Shown: in pieces, positions 1 to 7,777 of the stretch
Layout of the letters: each line of letters opens with the position of its first letter
Position numbering within the stretch: the first letter of the stretch is position 1
From: ARS1285 sp039796495
GTDB lineage: Archaea > Nanobdellota > Nanobdellia > Pacearchaeales > GW2011-AR1
DNA length: 25,956 nt
Assembly: GCA_039796495.1 (NCBI GenBank)
Contig: JBDKJQ010000045.1
Coordinates: 1 to 25,956, forward strand
Direction of reading: 5' to 3'
Notes under the pieces: generated by a model
Told to the model about the DNA's origin: nothing
What the model saw: the letters and a program-made list of their open reading frames with translations, nothing else
The model's database searches: none
Made by a program: the position numbers and the translations under genes

Positions 1-2
1 AA

Positions 3-122
3 ACAGGATATGAACCAATCAAGGCAGGAGGCATTCCCTGTTATGATCACACCGACATTGCAGTGGACGTAAAAGTACGCTGGCTCATCGGAAACGGCTT
101 GTGCTCAACGATTGCGGATTAA
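3..122 (+). CDS. C-terminal fragment of an unidentified protein (cut by window edge)
   Basis: Reading frame 3 is open from the window edge to a TAA at 120-122 and encodes 39 residues ending ...WLIGNGLCSTIAD. The other two forward frames stop earlier, so this is probably the tail of a gene that starts upstream. The fragment contains one Cys-Tyr-Asp-His stretch but no motif I can assign to a family. It is followed by about 90 nt of intergenic DNA carrying the hjc promoter. Function unknown. Confidence 0.45.
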   Translation, partial: TGYEPIKAGGIPCYDHTDIAVDVKVRWLIGNGLCSTIAD

Positions 123-174
123 AAAAAGGCAATGGAAACAAATTTTGCGGGTGAAGTGAGCGCATTAAGATAAC

Positions 175-210
175 CTTAAATATTCTTTGAAATTGTTTTG
201 TTAAGAGGTG
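175..210 (+). promoter_or_regulatory. hjc promoter (TATA) and Shine-Dalgarno
   Basis: A TATA-like CTTAAATA lies at 175-182, predicting transcription start near 204. A GAGGTG Shine-Dalgarno sequence at 205-210 sits 4 nt before the ATG at 215. Inferred by pattern only. Unlike most genes here, this one would have a short leader with a ribosome-binding site. Confidence 0.5.
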
Positions 211-214
211 AAGC

Positions 215-607
215 ATGCCCCATAATAAAGCAAAGGGATCCAAAGTTGAGCGGGAATTATTTGACATGTTTATTGCGAGTACGTATCGGGCGGTTCGCGT
301 TGCTGGAAGCGGAGTTATGGAGAATGCTGACTGCGACATCATCGCTGGAAAATCTGGAAATGGAAAATACGCGATTGAGGTTAAGGCATCAAAAAAACCT
401 GTCAAATATATTTCCAAAGAACAAATAAATAATTTTATGATTTTTGCAGATATTTTTGGACTAACCCCTGTTATTGCAGTCCGGTTTAATCGCCTGGGTT
501 GGTTTTTCTTTCATCCGACTGATTTAGTTGACTCAGGAAAAAATTTTGTGGTAAATCTTGCAACTGCGCGGGAAAAAGGAAAGCGATTTGGGCAGTTTTT
601 TGGTTGA
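215..607 (+). CDS. hjc: archaeal Holliday junction resolvase Hjc
   Basis: The 130-aa product matches the archaeal Hjc family, dimeric endonucleases of the PD-(D/E)xK fold that cut four-way DNA junctions during recombinational repair and fork restart. The sequence shows the N-terminal KGSxxERE block with Glu12, the RxAGSG block at about 28-33, the catalytic Asp in DCDII (Asp41, possibly Asp39) and the E-x-K pair Glu55/Lys57 in IEVKAS. The conserved segments EQINNFMIFADIFG and the RFNRLGWFFFHP block follow. Length is normal for the family and all expected active-site residues are present. The start at 215 is supported by the Shine-Dalgarno just upstream. It appears to be a monocistronic gene. 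Confidence 0.93.
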   Translation: MPHNKAKGSKVERELFDMFIASTYRAVRVAGSGVMENADCDIIAGKSGNGKYAIEVKASKKPVKYISKEQINNFMIFADIFGLTPVIAVRFNRLGWFFFHPTDLVDSGKNFVVNLATAREKGKRFGQFFG

Positions 608-640
608 AAGTTATAAAAACCTTAAAGTGCATGAGACTCT

Positions 641-1642
641 ATGAAAGCCGGTGTAGCAAAAGAAGTGATAATTGTGATTATTCTATCAATGAGTCTGATT
701 CAGGCTCAGAACATCAGCATCGAATATCCCCCAGAAGTCTTTGTTGATGAAGAATTTGAGGTAAGTGTTTTGCTCGTCAATTTTTCCGGAAACGTGTATG
801 ATTTAAAATTCGATATCAAAAACGGCAACAAGAATCTTGCACATGTGCAGGTTGATGAGGATTGGAAGTCAACCCATTATTGGATTAAAGAAGCTTTTGT
901 CAACGAATCGACAAAAAAATTTCACATGAAGATAACTGAATCGTATGAAGGTGCTGTTCCTCTTATTGTCAAACTGCGCGAAGGAACGTACGTTGAAACG
1001 TTTGAAGGTAATGAGCTTGCTATTCATAATCAGGAGTCAGAGGAAGGTGAGGAAGAGGAGAAAGAAGAAGGAAGTATTGAAATTGACTGGAATGATGATA
1101 AAATTGTCAATGGTGAAGAATTTGAGATTGCAATTAAAGGTTTTATTTCGGGGGAGGATATTAGATTGTGGATTGAGAAAAGTGGTGAGATAATCAGCGA
1201 GCGGTATGATACAAAAAATGAAGAATGGAAATCAGGATTATTTTATGTGAATGATTTTGAGGGTGAAACGCTTGAATTACGGATGAAAAGTGAGTATTCT
1301 TCGTTTGAGGGGGACGCGTTTATTAAAGTGAAAATAAGAAATGGGGAAGAACATAGTGAAACGATTAAGATATTGAAAAAAGAAATTGTTGAAAATGACG
1401 ATGAAATTGAATCAACAGTAGATAAGGGCGTAATAAAATCCGATGGTAAAGAATTTACTGAAGCAGTAATCCAATTAGGTACTGGTAAAATAGTGCAGAA
1501 GGTGTCGAGTGATGATGGAGATCAGAACGAGGTTGTCGTCTATGAATCAAAAAACGAGAAGATTAAAATATATGTGGTTTTTGGATTTGCCTTGTTATGC
1601 GTAGGCTTATGCGTGCTGATCGCATGGGGAAAAATTGGATAA
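641..1642 (+). CDS. membrane-anchored surface protein with predicted Ig-like ectodomain
   Basis: The 333-aa protein begins with a hydrophobic signal segment (about residues 9-23, ending around QAQN). An extracellular part rich in beta-type sequence and acidic residues follows, with a low-complexity Glu/Lys linker near residues 131-142 that separates two similar halves. A C-terminal hydrophobic helix (about residues 308-328) is followed by a very short tail. This is the architecture of a type I membrane protein with two Ig/CARDB-like modules exposed outside the cell; the fold is inferred from composition, not from a motif. A TATA box at 611-618 (TTATAAAA) is about 26 nt before the ATG, so the transcript is probably leaderless. 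No enzyme motif is visible. Confidence 0.7.
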   Translation: MKAGVAKEVIIVIILSMSLIQAQNISIEYPPEVFVDEEFEVSVLLVNFSGNVYDLKFDIKNGNKNLAHVQVDEDWKSTHYWIKEAFVNESTKKFHMKITESYEGAVPLIVKLREGTYVETFEGNELAIHNQESEEGEEEEKEEGSIEIDWNDDKIVNGEEFEIAIKGFISGEDIRLWIEKSGEIISERYDTKNEEWKSGLFYVNDFEGETLELRMKSEYSSFEGDAFIKVKIRNGEEHSETIKILKKEIVENDDEIESTVDKGVIKSDGKEFTEAVIQLGTGKIVQKVSSDDGDQNEVVVYESKNEKIKIYVVFGFALLCVGLCVLIAWGKIG

Positions 1643-1681
1643 TATAATTATATTTAAAAACTCTTTTTTATTTGTGATTTG

Positions 1682-2263
1682 ATGAATGAAAAAATACGGG
1701 TACTTGTTATTTACGAAATTTTAGGAAGGCCTGCTGACCATATCAAAGTTTCACTCGAGCAGCTTATTGATCGGATCGGAGAGAATCCCGGAATAAAAAT
1801 AATTGAGAGAAAAGTGCATGAGCCGCATCTAGTTGAGGAGAAAAAAGACAACAGCAAAAAACTTAATGTGGAAGGAGAAGTTTTTTCCACGTTTGCCGAG
1901 GTTGAAATGGAACTGGACAATCTGATGCTGGTGTTTAGTCTTGTCATGAACACGCTGCCTTCCAATATTGAGATTATTCAACCTGAGGAATTACGCCTGA
2001 GGAATTTTGATTTGAGCGCTGTTGTTTCTGATCTGACTATAAAACTCCACCGCTATGATGAAGTCACCAAGGCAATGCTTATCGAAAAAAATCAACTTAT
2101 TAATCTTATTGAAGAGATGGATAAAAATATCAGGAGCTTAGGCGGGAAATCAAATGTTGAAATCAAGAAAGATGAGGAAGAGGCGACTGTTATGAAACAA
2201 GAGAAGGAAAATTCGGGTAAAAATACGGCTGCTGAAAAAAATCCTTCTCACCACACGAAATGA
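1682..2263 (+). CDS. conserved-looking cytosolic protein of unknown function
   Basis: The 193-aa product has no signal peptide or membrane helix. An N-terminal segment (MNEKIRVLVIYEILGRPADH) looks like a small alpha/beta start. A helical middle part follows, with a predicted coiled coil around residues 125-150, and then a highly charged, Lys/Glu-rich, probably disordered C-terminus ending in SHHTK. The ATG at 1682 is preferred over a TTG one codon earlier, because the TATA-like TTTAAAAA at 1653-1660 lies about 26 nt before it. Its stop overlaps the start of the nucleotidase gene by 4 nt (ATGA at 2260-2263), so the two are very probably co-transcribed and translationally coupled. I do not recognise the family. 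Confidence 0.75.
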   Translation: MNEKIRVLVIYEILGRPADHIKVSLEQLIDRIGENPGIKIIERKVHEPHLVEEKKDNSKKLNVEGEVFSTFAEVEMELDNLMLVFSLVMNTLPSNIEIIQPEELRLRNFDLSAVVSDLTIKLHRYDEVTKAMLIEKNQLINLIEEMDKNIRSLGGKSNVEIKKDEEEATVMKQEKENSGKNTAAEKNPSHHTK

Positions 2264-3114
2264 AACCTGATGCTATCATTCCTCGCGTAAGCGAATTTGA
2301 AACAAAGAAACAGCAATTTATTGCAGGTGGTTCTGGAAAGATTCATGTCTTGACTGATTTTGATAAGACGCTAACAAAGGCATTTTACCAAGGGGAGAAG
2401 ATTGGTTCGCTTATTTCCAGGCTACGGAATGGCAAGTATCTGACAAAAGAATATGCACAGGAAGCACATGCTCTTTTTGACAAGTATCATCCGATTGAGA
2501 TTGATTCTACAATATCTTTAGAAGAAAAGAGCAAGGCAATGCAGGAGTGCTGGAAAAAACATATGGATTTACTGGTTGAATCAGGCGTTACCCATGAAGT
2601 TTTGAGATCGTGTGTCAATGAAATGATGGAAACAAACATTCCTGAGTTACGAAACGGTGCTGTAGAGTTTCTGAAATTATTACATGCTTGCCATGTTCCG
2701 TTGGTTATTTTATCAGCCGGCTTGCAGGATCTGATTACGGAATTTTTGAAACAGAAAAAAATAAAATATGATAATATTCATGTCGTGGCAAATCGATTTG
2801 TATTTGATAAAAATGGCAAGGCTATTGATAGTGAACAAGGTATTCATGTGCTGAATAAAAACGAGGCGCGCTTGCATGATTTGCCGATATATAAAGAAAT
2901 TAAAAAAAGAAAAAATGTCATATTATTAGGAGATAGTCTCGGTGATTTGAAAATGGTGGGCGGTTTTGCGTATGATTGCCTTCTAAAAATCGGATTTCTT
3001 AATGACAGGGTTGAGGAAAACCTGGAGGAATATAAAAGACAGTTTGATGTTATCATCCCTGGCGACGGTGGATTTGACTTTGTGAATGAGCTATTGAGAG
3101 AGATGTGCGGCTAG
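2260..3114 (+). CDS. HAD-superfamily pyrimidine 5'-nucleotidase, UMPH-1/cN-III type
   Basis: The 284-aa protein matches the UMPH-1 (cytosolic 5'-nucleotidase III) branch of the HAD phosphatases, known for dephosphorylating pyrimidine nucleoside monophosphates. HAD motif I is TDFDKTLT (nucleophile Asp33, acid/base Asp35). The family-typical YHPIEID block is at residues 76-82, motif II Ser is Ser152 in ILSAG, motif III Lys is in NKNEA (Lys200), and motif IV is LLGDSLGDLKM (Asp225, Asp229). The C-terminal LKIGFLNDRVEENLEEY stretch also matches eukaryotic cN-III in pattern. Active-site residues look intact. It overlaps the preceding unknown gene by 4 nt and its stop overlaps the convergent gene at 3111. 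The nucleotidase assignment is from family resemblance; substrate is inferred. Confidence 0.82.
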   Translation: MKPDAIIPRVSEFETKKQQFIAGGSGKIHVLTDFDKTLTKAFYQGEKIGSLISRLRNGKYLTKEYAQEAHALFDKYHPIEIDSTISLEEKSKAMQECWKKHMDLLVESGVTHEVLRSCVNEMMETNIPELRNGAVEFLKLLHACHVPLVILSAGLQDLITEFLKQKKIKYDNIHVVANRFVFDKNGKAIDSEQGIHVLNKNEARLHDLPIYKEIKKRKNVILLGDSLGDLKMVGGFAYDCLLKIGFLNDRVEENLEEYKRQFDVIIPGDGGFDFVNELLREMCG

Positions 3115-4379
3115 ATTCTGTCTAATTTTCCTCGAACTTCCTCACCTTTGAGTCTTCTCTCAAATCTATTTGCTTTCTCCTCCAATACTTCGTCGGCATT
3201 TTTCAGTTTCCTTCGCTTCATGATGCGGTATCCGGCGTAGAATACAATGATTATCAGGACTATAACGAGTACGATCCCAATGATGCTACTGTAGGACGAA
3301 TTTTCTTCCTCTATGCAGTCTCCGATGCAGCAGGGACCGTCAAGACTCTCCACGCTTTCGCCATTGCATAACTGATTTTCTGTACACAGATTTCCGATTT
3401 GAGAACAGGTAAATGCGACTGGCCTTGTGACTAGCGACGGCGAGGAACCATTAGAGAACGTAATTGTTTTGTTGTAGGTCAGGACAACCGGAAGAAAAAA
3501 TGTCTGATTTGCAGCGGTTGCTTCTATGTTCCCTGAAACGCTTTGGTTGAGATTTGCTATCTGGAACGTCACGTTAATAATTTTTATTCCATTTGCCTCT
3601 AAAAAATCAATAGTATTTGGTGAAAATGTCGTAGGCAGTGTTGTTGCGAATGCGATGTTCGAAAGGTTTGTTGTTCCCGTATTTTTAATAACAATTTGGA
3701 TGGCATAATTTTGATTGAAATTATCTTTTATTTCATACGGGATAAATTCCAGCTGTGACTGCTGACTGACAGATCCTTTTTTGAGGAGAAAGACAGGAAT
3801 TTCATAGTCATTAATAGTAAGTTTTGATTTTCCTGGAGGAAGAGGAGGCAATGCAAACGTAACTGTTCTTTCTTCGCTTTCAAGAAGAGAGAACTCCTTT
3901 GTTTCCCCTGTTGCATCAAACACTGCCTTTACCATCGGATTTTTATAGAGGCTTTTTACTTTCACTGAAAAATCTTGGGCAGGAATCACAAATCCGGGAT
4001 TGATTGAAAGATCTGAAGTGTTTTTGTAGATTATTGTTAGGTTAGACTCTATCGTCTCTTTTTTTACCACTCCTCGTTCGAAATATTCTGCATTTTCTAT
4101 CCTTAAGGTGTAATTTCCTTCCTGGTTTGGCAGGATCGCATAGAAATAGTAGACATTGTTATATTTGATAATATCTTTGATAGTCGGCTCTGCATGAACT
4201 TTTTCTTTAGTGTATATTTGGACATTATCGGCAGTGAGAGAGATAAAATTTCCTATAATCTCTGCCTGCAACAGTTCCTGCGGCTGATAGGAATCTTTTG
4301 AGAGCGTTATTTCAATTGCGACGCTGAAAGAAATGAACAACAATAACAAGACAACACTACACACCAGCCCTTTTTTCAT
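3111..4379 (-). CDS. membrane-anchored surface protein with Cys-rich juxtamembrane module
   Basis: The 422-aa protein has an N-terminal signal peptide (MKKG then a hydrophobic run to about residue 20). Two or more beta-rich, CARDB/Ig-like stretches follow; residues 225-305 with VIKNTGTTNLSNI and FQIANLNQSVSG read like a typical CARDB domain. Next come a compact cysteine module at residues 325-355 (C-x6-C-x5-C-x11-CC-x3-C, containing PCCIGDC), one transmembrane helix (about 366-384) and a basic, charged cytoplasmic tail of about 38 residues. The same cysteine module occurs in the 588-aa protein two genes upstream on this strand. Probable cell-surface role; no catalytic motif seen. A TATA-like sequence at about 4399-4408 supports the start. 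Confidence 0.75.
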   Translation of the reverse strand: MKKGLVCSVVLLLLFISFSVAIEITLSKDSYQPQELLQAEIIGNFISLTADNVQIYTKEKVHAEPTIKDIIKYNNVYYFYAILPNQEGNYTLRIENAEYFERGVVKKETIESNLTIIYKNTSDLSINPGFVIPAQDFSVKVKSLYKNPMVKAVFDATGETKEFSLLESEERTVTFALPPLPPGKSKLTINDYEIPVFLLKKGSVSQQSQLEFIPYEIKDNFNQNYAIQIVIKNTGTTNLSNIAFATTLPTTFSPNTIDFLEANGIKIINVTFQIANLNQSVSGNIEATAANQTFFLPVVLTYNKTITFSNGSSPSLVTRPVAFTCSQIGNLCTENQLCNGESVESLDGPCCIGDCIEEENSSYSSIIGIVLVIVLIIIVFYAGYRIMKRRKLKNADEVLEEKANRFERRLKGEEVRGKLDRI

Positions 4380-4411
4380 AAATATCCAAAAGAAAAATAG
4401 TTAATAAATGT

Positions 4412-4849
4412 TTACTCTTCGACATACACTTTTGCTGCAGCGCGATTGATATTTCCGTGTGCGTCGACTGTTTCATAACAAATTATGTTTTCGCCAGCGG
4501 GAAGATCTGGTATTTCTGTATTCTTTGCAGGACTGTGCAAGATAGCACGAGGAAAGTCGTATCCATTTTTTGTCAGATCGGATTCCCATTGCACCTTTCC
4601 ATTGACAAACAACCTTTCCTTTATTAACGAGTGCTTGTCATAACTTGAGGGTACTGCATCAATGAGTGTTCCTTTTTTTATCCGCAGCTCTTTTGCTCCT
4701 CTCATCTCACTGCTATATTCTCTCTTAACTTGTTCATGAAGAAATAATTTCACTGATGCATAATCAATCGTTTGCCAGAACATATTTCCTACTGTTGCTA
4801 ATCCAAGAGCAACGCACGCTAGAGTACCGAGATTACGAGTTTTTCTCAT
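4412..4849 (-). CDS. small exported or membrane-tethered protein
   Basis: The 145-aa protein has a basic N-terminus (MRKTRN) and one hydrophobic segment (about residues 8-25) that could be a signal anchor. A soluble domain follows whose C-terminal half (PAKNTEIPDLPAGENIICY, then VDAHGNINRAAAKVYV) has the pattern of a single Ig-like/FN3-type beta sandwich. The ATG at 4849 is chosen over a GTG one codon upstream; TTTAAAAC at 4871-4878 (read on the minus strand) is a TATA box about 25 nt before it. It lies between two membrane-anchored surface proteins on the same strand, 33 and 46 nt apart, and may belong to the same surface complex. Function unknown. Confidence 0.7.
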   Translation of the reverse strand: MRKTRNLGTLACVALGLATVGNMFWQTIDYASVKLFLHEQVKREYSSEMRGAKELRIKKGTLIDAVPSSYDKHSLIKERLFVNGKVQWESDLTKNGYDFPRAILHSPAKNTEIPDLPAGENIICYETVDAHGNINRAAAKVYVEE

Positions 4850-4894
4850 CACATTAGAAATAGATTATATGTTTTAAAGATATATGTAGAAAGA

Positions 4895-6661
4895 TTATTT
4901 TGACATATCCCGTAATTTTTTCATTGTTTCATCAAATTCCTTGTCTCTTGCCGGTGCTGGTCGTTGTCTTTGAGGTTGCGGCTGAAACATCGGGCGTTGG
5001 AAAAGCGGAGGGCGCGTTATCGGCGCAGCTGTAGGTGGGAACGGCCTTGTTGGTTTTTTTGTTTTGTAATCGCTCCTGAATTTAAACATCCAGATTTTTA
5101 ACTGATTTCTGAAGATGATCGCAAGAATTATCAGTATTATAAGAATTACAAGCAGGATTATTAATAAATAATTACTTGATTCTTCGACGGGTATTTTTCC
5201 GCAGCAGATGTCCCCAAAACTACAGGAGCTGGAAAGGGATGTTTTTTCCTCTTCTGATTCAGCGCAGGATGACTTACAGATGTAGCTTTGTTTTTCGCAT
5301 TCAGGCTCAGTGTCAACGACAACGCAATCGCCGATGCAGCATGCGGTTGTGTCAGATGCCAGTGCTTTTTCTCCCTGGCATTGCTGGTCAGGCTCGCAAA
5401 CGATTCCTCCTTTTTCAGAGCAGCTTACTTCCTGGAAATCTTTTTCACAGCAGACTTGCGAAGCACTTGAACAATAAAAATTATCAAGAGTATTCTGCAG
5501 ATTGCATTCGCCGATGGATGTGCAGTGGTAGCCAAAATCTTCGCAGCCCGAGATTGAAACTTCTCCTGCGGCTACGGTTGGTTTTTTTGACCATGACGCG
5601 TGCAGAATAAATGCAGTTTCAGCCTGCCAGCATCCGTCTTCTTTTTGCACGGACAATAGATAATCTTTTGCCCGTTCTCCCTCGTCAGCAGCAAGGTCGT
5701 TGAGCGTCCATAATGCAAGCGCAGTATCATACAGTTTATTGTTGCTTTCGTCCCAATAACTGTTTGCTTTTTGTATGCTGATCAGTTCGTTGTAATAATC
5801 ATCGGAGTGCGTGAAAATATATAAAAATGCAGCGGGAAGATATTTGCGGTTTTCTGTCCTGTCTGAAAATGCAGTTATATACGGCAGATACGGCGAAATA
5901 TCTTCTCCCTGTTTTGCGAGCGCCAAGGTTGCCCATAGGCTTCCTTCATAATCGCACACATTTGTTGTGGAGAAACAATAGGAGGTTACTTTCTCGATGA
6001 TAGTGTCAAACTCTGATGCTGAATGTGTCTCGCTTGAAACATGGAATGCTGCACTATCAGGCTTCTGATATAGTAATGCTGAAATAAAATCCCTGTCGCA
6101 GGAGATTGAATAATTTCTTGTAATGTCAGTTATCTGAAACCAGTAATCGTCATATGCTTTTGTTAATCCGGCAGGAGGTGAACCAAGAATTTTTTTGTTG
6201 TCATCAATCGTTACTTTTTTTCCATTGATATCGCATTCAGTTTTATTGTTTGCGTCAATTTCCAAATACCAGGTTAATCCTGTTGTCGTGAGCCGTTTTG
6301 AGAGCAGCCACTCATTGTATTTGTCAACTTTGTCGCCAACGTGATTTAATGCAAGAATAGCAAGGGCGGTTGATTTTATGGCGCAGGAAGCACTTTCTGT
6401 TTCGCCCCAGCAGGTGTCCTTTATTTTTGATTTCAATGCGGTCTTGCAGTCTGACTGAATATTTCCGTTATATGAAGCAGCGATAAGATTGAATGCGTTC
6501 TGTTTAGTGCTTTGCGTTGCGCCACAATCATCACCGAGACTTTCTTCAAAACATGCGTATGCCTTGTCTATTTGACCTTGGCTTTGATCCTGGGCATAGA
6601 CTCCTGCAAGCAAGGACATAAGAATACATACGAGTATAAACACACCCTCTTTTAATTTCAT
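4895..6661 (-). CDS. membrane-anchored protein with alpha/alpha-toroid ectodomain and three Cys-rich modules
   Basis: The 588-aa protein starts with a signal peptide (hydrophobic to about residue 23, AQDQ). Residues about 30-360 contain repeated helical motifs such as STALAILALNHVG, SLWATLALAKQG, YDTALALWTLND and DGCWQAETAFILHA. This is the pattern of prenyltransferase/squalene-oxidase-type alpha/alpha toroid repeats, here extracellular. Three cysteine-rich modules follow at about 373-405, 414-446 and 455-487; the middle one contains ACCIGDC, as in the protein at 3111-4379. A transmembrane helix lies at about 497-517, and the roughly 70-residue cytoplasmic tail is rich in Pro, Arg and Gln. 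TTTAAATA at 6684-6691 (minus strand) lies 25 nt before the ATG. Probably a surface receptor or binding protein; no enzyme residues identified. Confidence 0.78.
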   Translation of the reverse strand: MKLKEGVFILVCILMSLLAGVYAQDQSQGQIDKAYACFEESLGDDCGATQSTKQNAFNLIAASYNGNIQSDCKTALKSKIKDTCWGETESASCAIKSTALAILALNHVGDKVDKYNEWLLSKRLTTTGLTWYLEIDANNKTECDINGKKVTIDDNKKILGSPPAGLTKAYDDYWFQITDITRNYSISCDRDFISALLYQKPDSAAFHVSSETHSASEFDTIIEKVTSYCFSTTNVCDYEGSLWATLALAKQGEDISPYLPYITAFSDRTENRKYLPAAFLYIFTHSDDYYNELISIQKANSYWDESNNKLYDTALALWTLNDLAADEGERAKDYLLSVQKEDGCWQAETAFILHASWSKKPTVAAGEVSISGCEDFGYHCTSIGECNLQNTLDNFYCSSASQVCCEKDFQEVSCSEKGGIVCEPDQQCQGEKALASDTTACCIGDCVVVDTEPECEKQSYICKSSCAESEEEKTSLSSSCSFGDICCGKIPVEESSNYLLIILLVILIILIILAIIFRNQLKIWMFKFRSDYKTKKPTRPFPPTAAPITRPPLFQRPMFQPQPQRQRPAPARDKEFDETMKKLRDMSK

Positions 6662-6696
6662 ACTGTATGTAATAGAAGGAGGTATTTAAAGTTTTT

Positions 6697-7770
6697 TTAT
6701 GTTTGGAGTAGAGAGGTGAGTATTCTCTGTATGAGTCGGTGATTGTTTGCCCATTGTGCATAGGCTTCCCATCCCTGAAATGTTTCAATAAAATTTTCAT
6801 ATGGCATTGTTCCTCCCTTGAATAATTTTATTTTTCTTTGCATGTTTTTTATATTTCTTTTTCGCAACAATCGGAAATAATAAAAATTCCTGAATCCAAC
6901 AAAATCAATTCCTTTGGCAAGTGGGATGATACGTGATTTTTCCGGGTGAAGTGTAAGCTTTAATTTCTGACGTAAAAATGTATTTATTATCTGCTGCCAT
7001 GCTTGCAGCTGCGATTTTGATGCATGAAGGAGCACAAAATCATCGACATATCGTATGTAGAACTTTGCTTTCAACTCATGTTTTACAGATTGGTCAAGTT
7101 CGTTCAGGTAGATATTCGCAAAAAACTGAGAGGTCAGATTTCCTAATGGCATGCCTTTTCTTGATATATTGCAATTGCTCGACGTCTCTCTCTCTCTCTC
7201 TCTCTCTTCAAACGTAAGGATTCTCTTAATGAGCCACATCACTTTCTCGTCGGCAATTTTCCTCTGTATAATCTGTAATAATACTTCATGATCAACGGTC
7301 TGAAAATAATGCTTGATGTCAGCTTTGAGGCAATAGCCTTTGATCTGATTGCGTGTGAACCATCCGTTTATTTTTCCATTTCGGGAAACTTTTCTTACAA
7401 AAGCTTCAAATCGCTTTAGCGCAAACAGATTGCCCTTTCCTTTGCGGTTTGCGCACGAATCATAGATAAATAATTTATCAAAGAGCGGTTCAATAACTCT
7501 GACAAGCGCATGATGGACAACTCTATCTCTAAAATCTGCTTTGGAAATTGTGCGCGTTTTTGGGTCACGCAAAATAAAAGTTACTAATGGCCTTGGCTGG
7601 TAGGTCTGCTGTTTTAATTCATCATGGAGCAACTTTAAATTGTACGCAAGATGCTCCTCAAATTCTTTCACGTATAATTTTTTTGTTTTTCCTTTTCGCG
7701 CTTTTTTTGCGGCGCAAATAAGATTTTTTAAATCATATATTTGCGGATAGAGGTTGGTGTAGGTTTTCAT
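6697..7770 (-). CDS. DGR-type reverse transcriptase
   Basis: The 357-aa protein is a reverse transcriptase of the diversity-generating retroelement clade. It copies the TR RNA into cDNA with errors opposite template adenines, and that cDNA replaces the VR of the target gene. Seen in sequence: the MKTYTNLYPQIYDLKNL start typical of DGR RTs, KADIKHYF (149-156, first catalytic Asp), GMPLGNLTSQ (206-215) with the DGR hallmark LGxxxSQ in place of QGxxxSP, YVDD (241-244), and HPEKSRI and GIDFVGF (about 275-293). Length is normal. I chose the ATG at 7770; the frame stays open 38 codons further upstream to a TTG, but that part is the TR itself. Odd: an (AG)11 tract encodes EERERERE at about 188-195, just before motif 4. 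The target gene lies upstream on the same strand. Confidence 0.93.
   Translation of the reverse strand: MKTYTNLYPQIYDLKNLICAAKKARKGKTKKLYVKEFEEHLAYNLKLLHDELKQQTYQPRPLVTFILRDPKTRTISKADFRDRVVHHALVRVIEPLFDKLFIYDSCANRKGKGNLFALKRFEAFVRKVSRNGKINGWFTRNQIKGYCLKADIKHYFQTVDHEVLLQIIQRKIADEKVMWLIKRILTFEERERERETSSNCNISRKGMPLGNLTSQFFANIYLNELDQSVKHELKAKFYIRYVDDFVLLHASKSQLQAWQQIINTFLRQKLKLTLHPEKSRIIPLAKGIDFVGFRNFYYFRLLRKRNIKNMQRKIKLFKGGTMPYENFIETFQGWEAYAQWANNHRLIQRILTSLLQT
7185..7207 (-). repeat. (AG)11 dinucleotide microsatellite inside the RT gene
   Basis: Twenty-three bases of strict alternation (11 TC units plus one T on the plus strand) lie within the RT frame, encoding alternating Arg and Glu between the fifth helix region and the GMPLGNLTSQ motif. 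The repeat is currently in frame. Any change of units that is not a multiple of three shifts the frame before the YVDD catalytic motif. Confidence 0.95.
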
Positions 7771-7777
7771 TATGAAT

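Noticed and set aside
5176..5610. 144-codon plus-strand frame opposite the toroid protein
   Set aside because: Antisense to a gene with signal peptide, repeats and Cys modules; no promoter or start signal and no family likeness.
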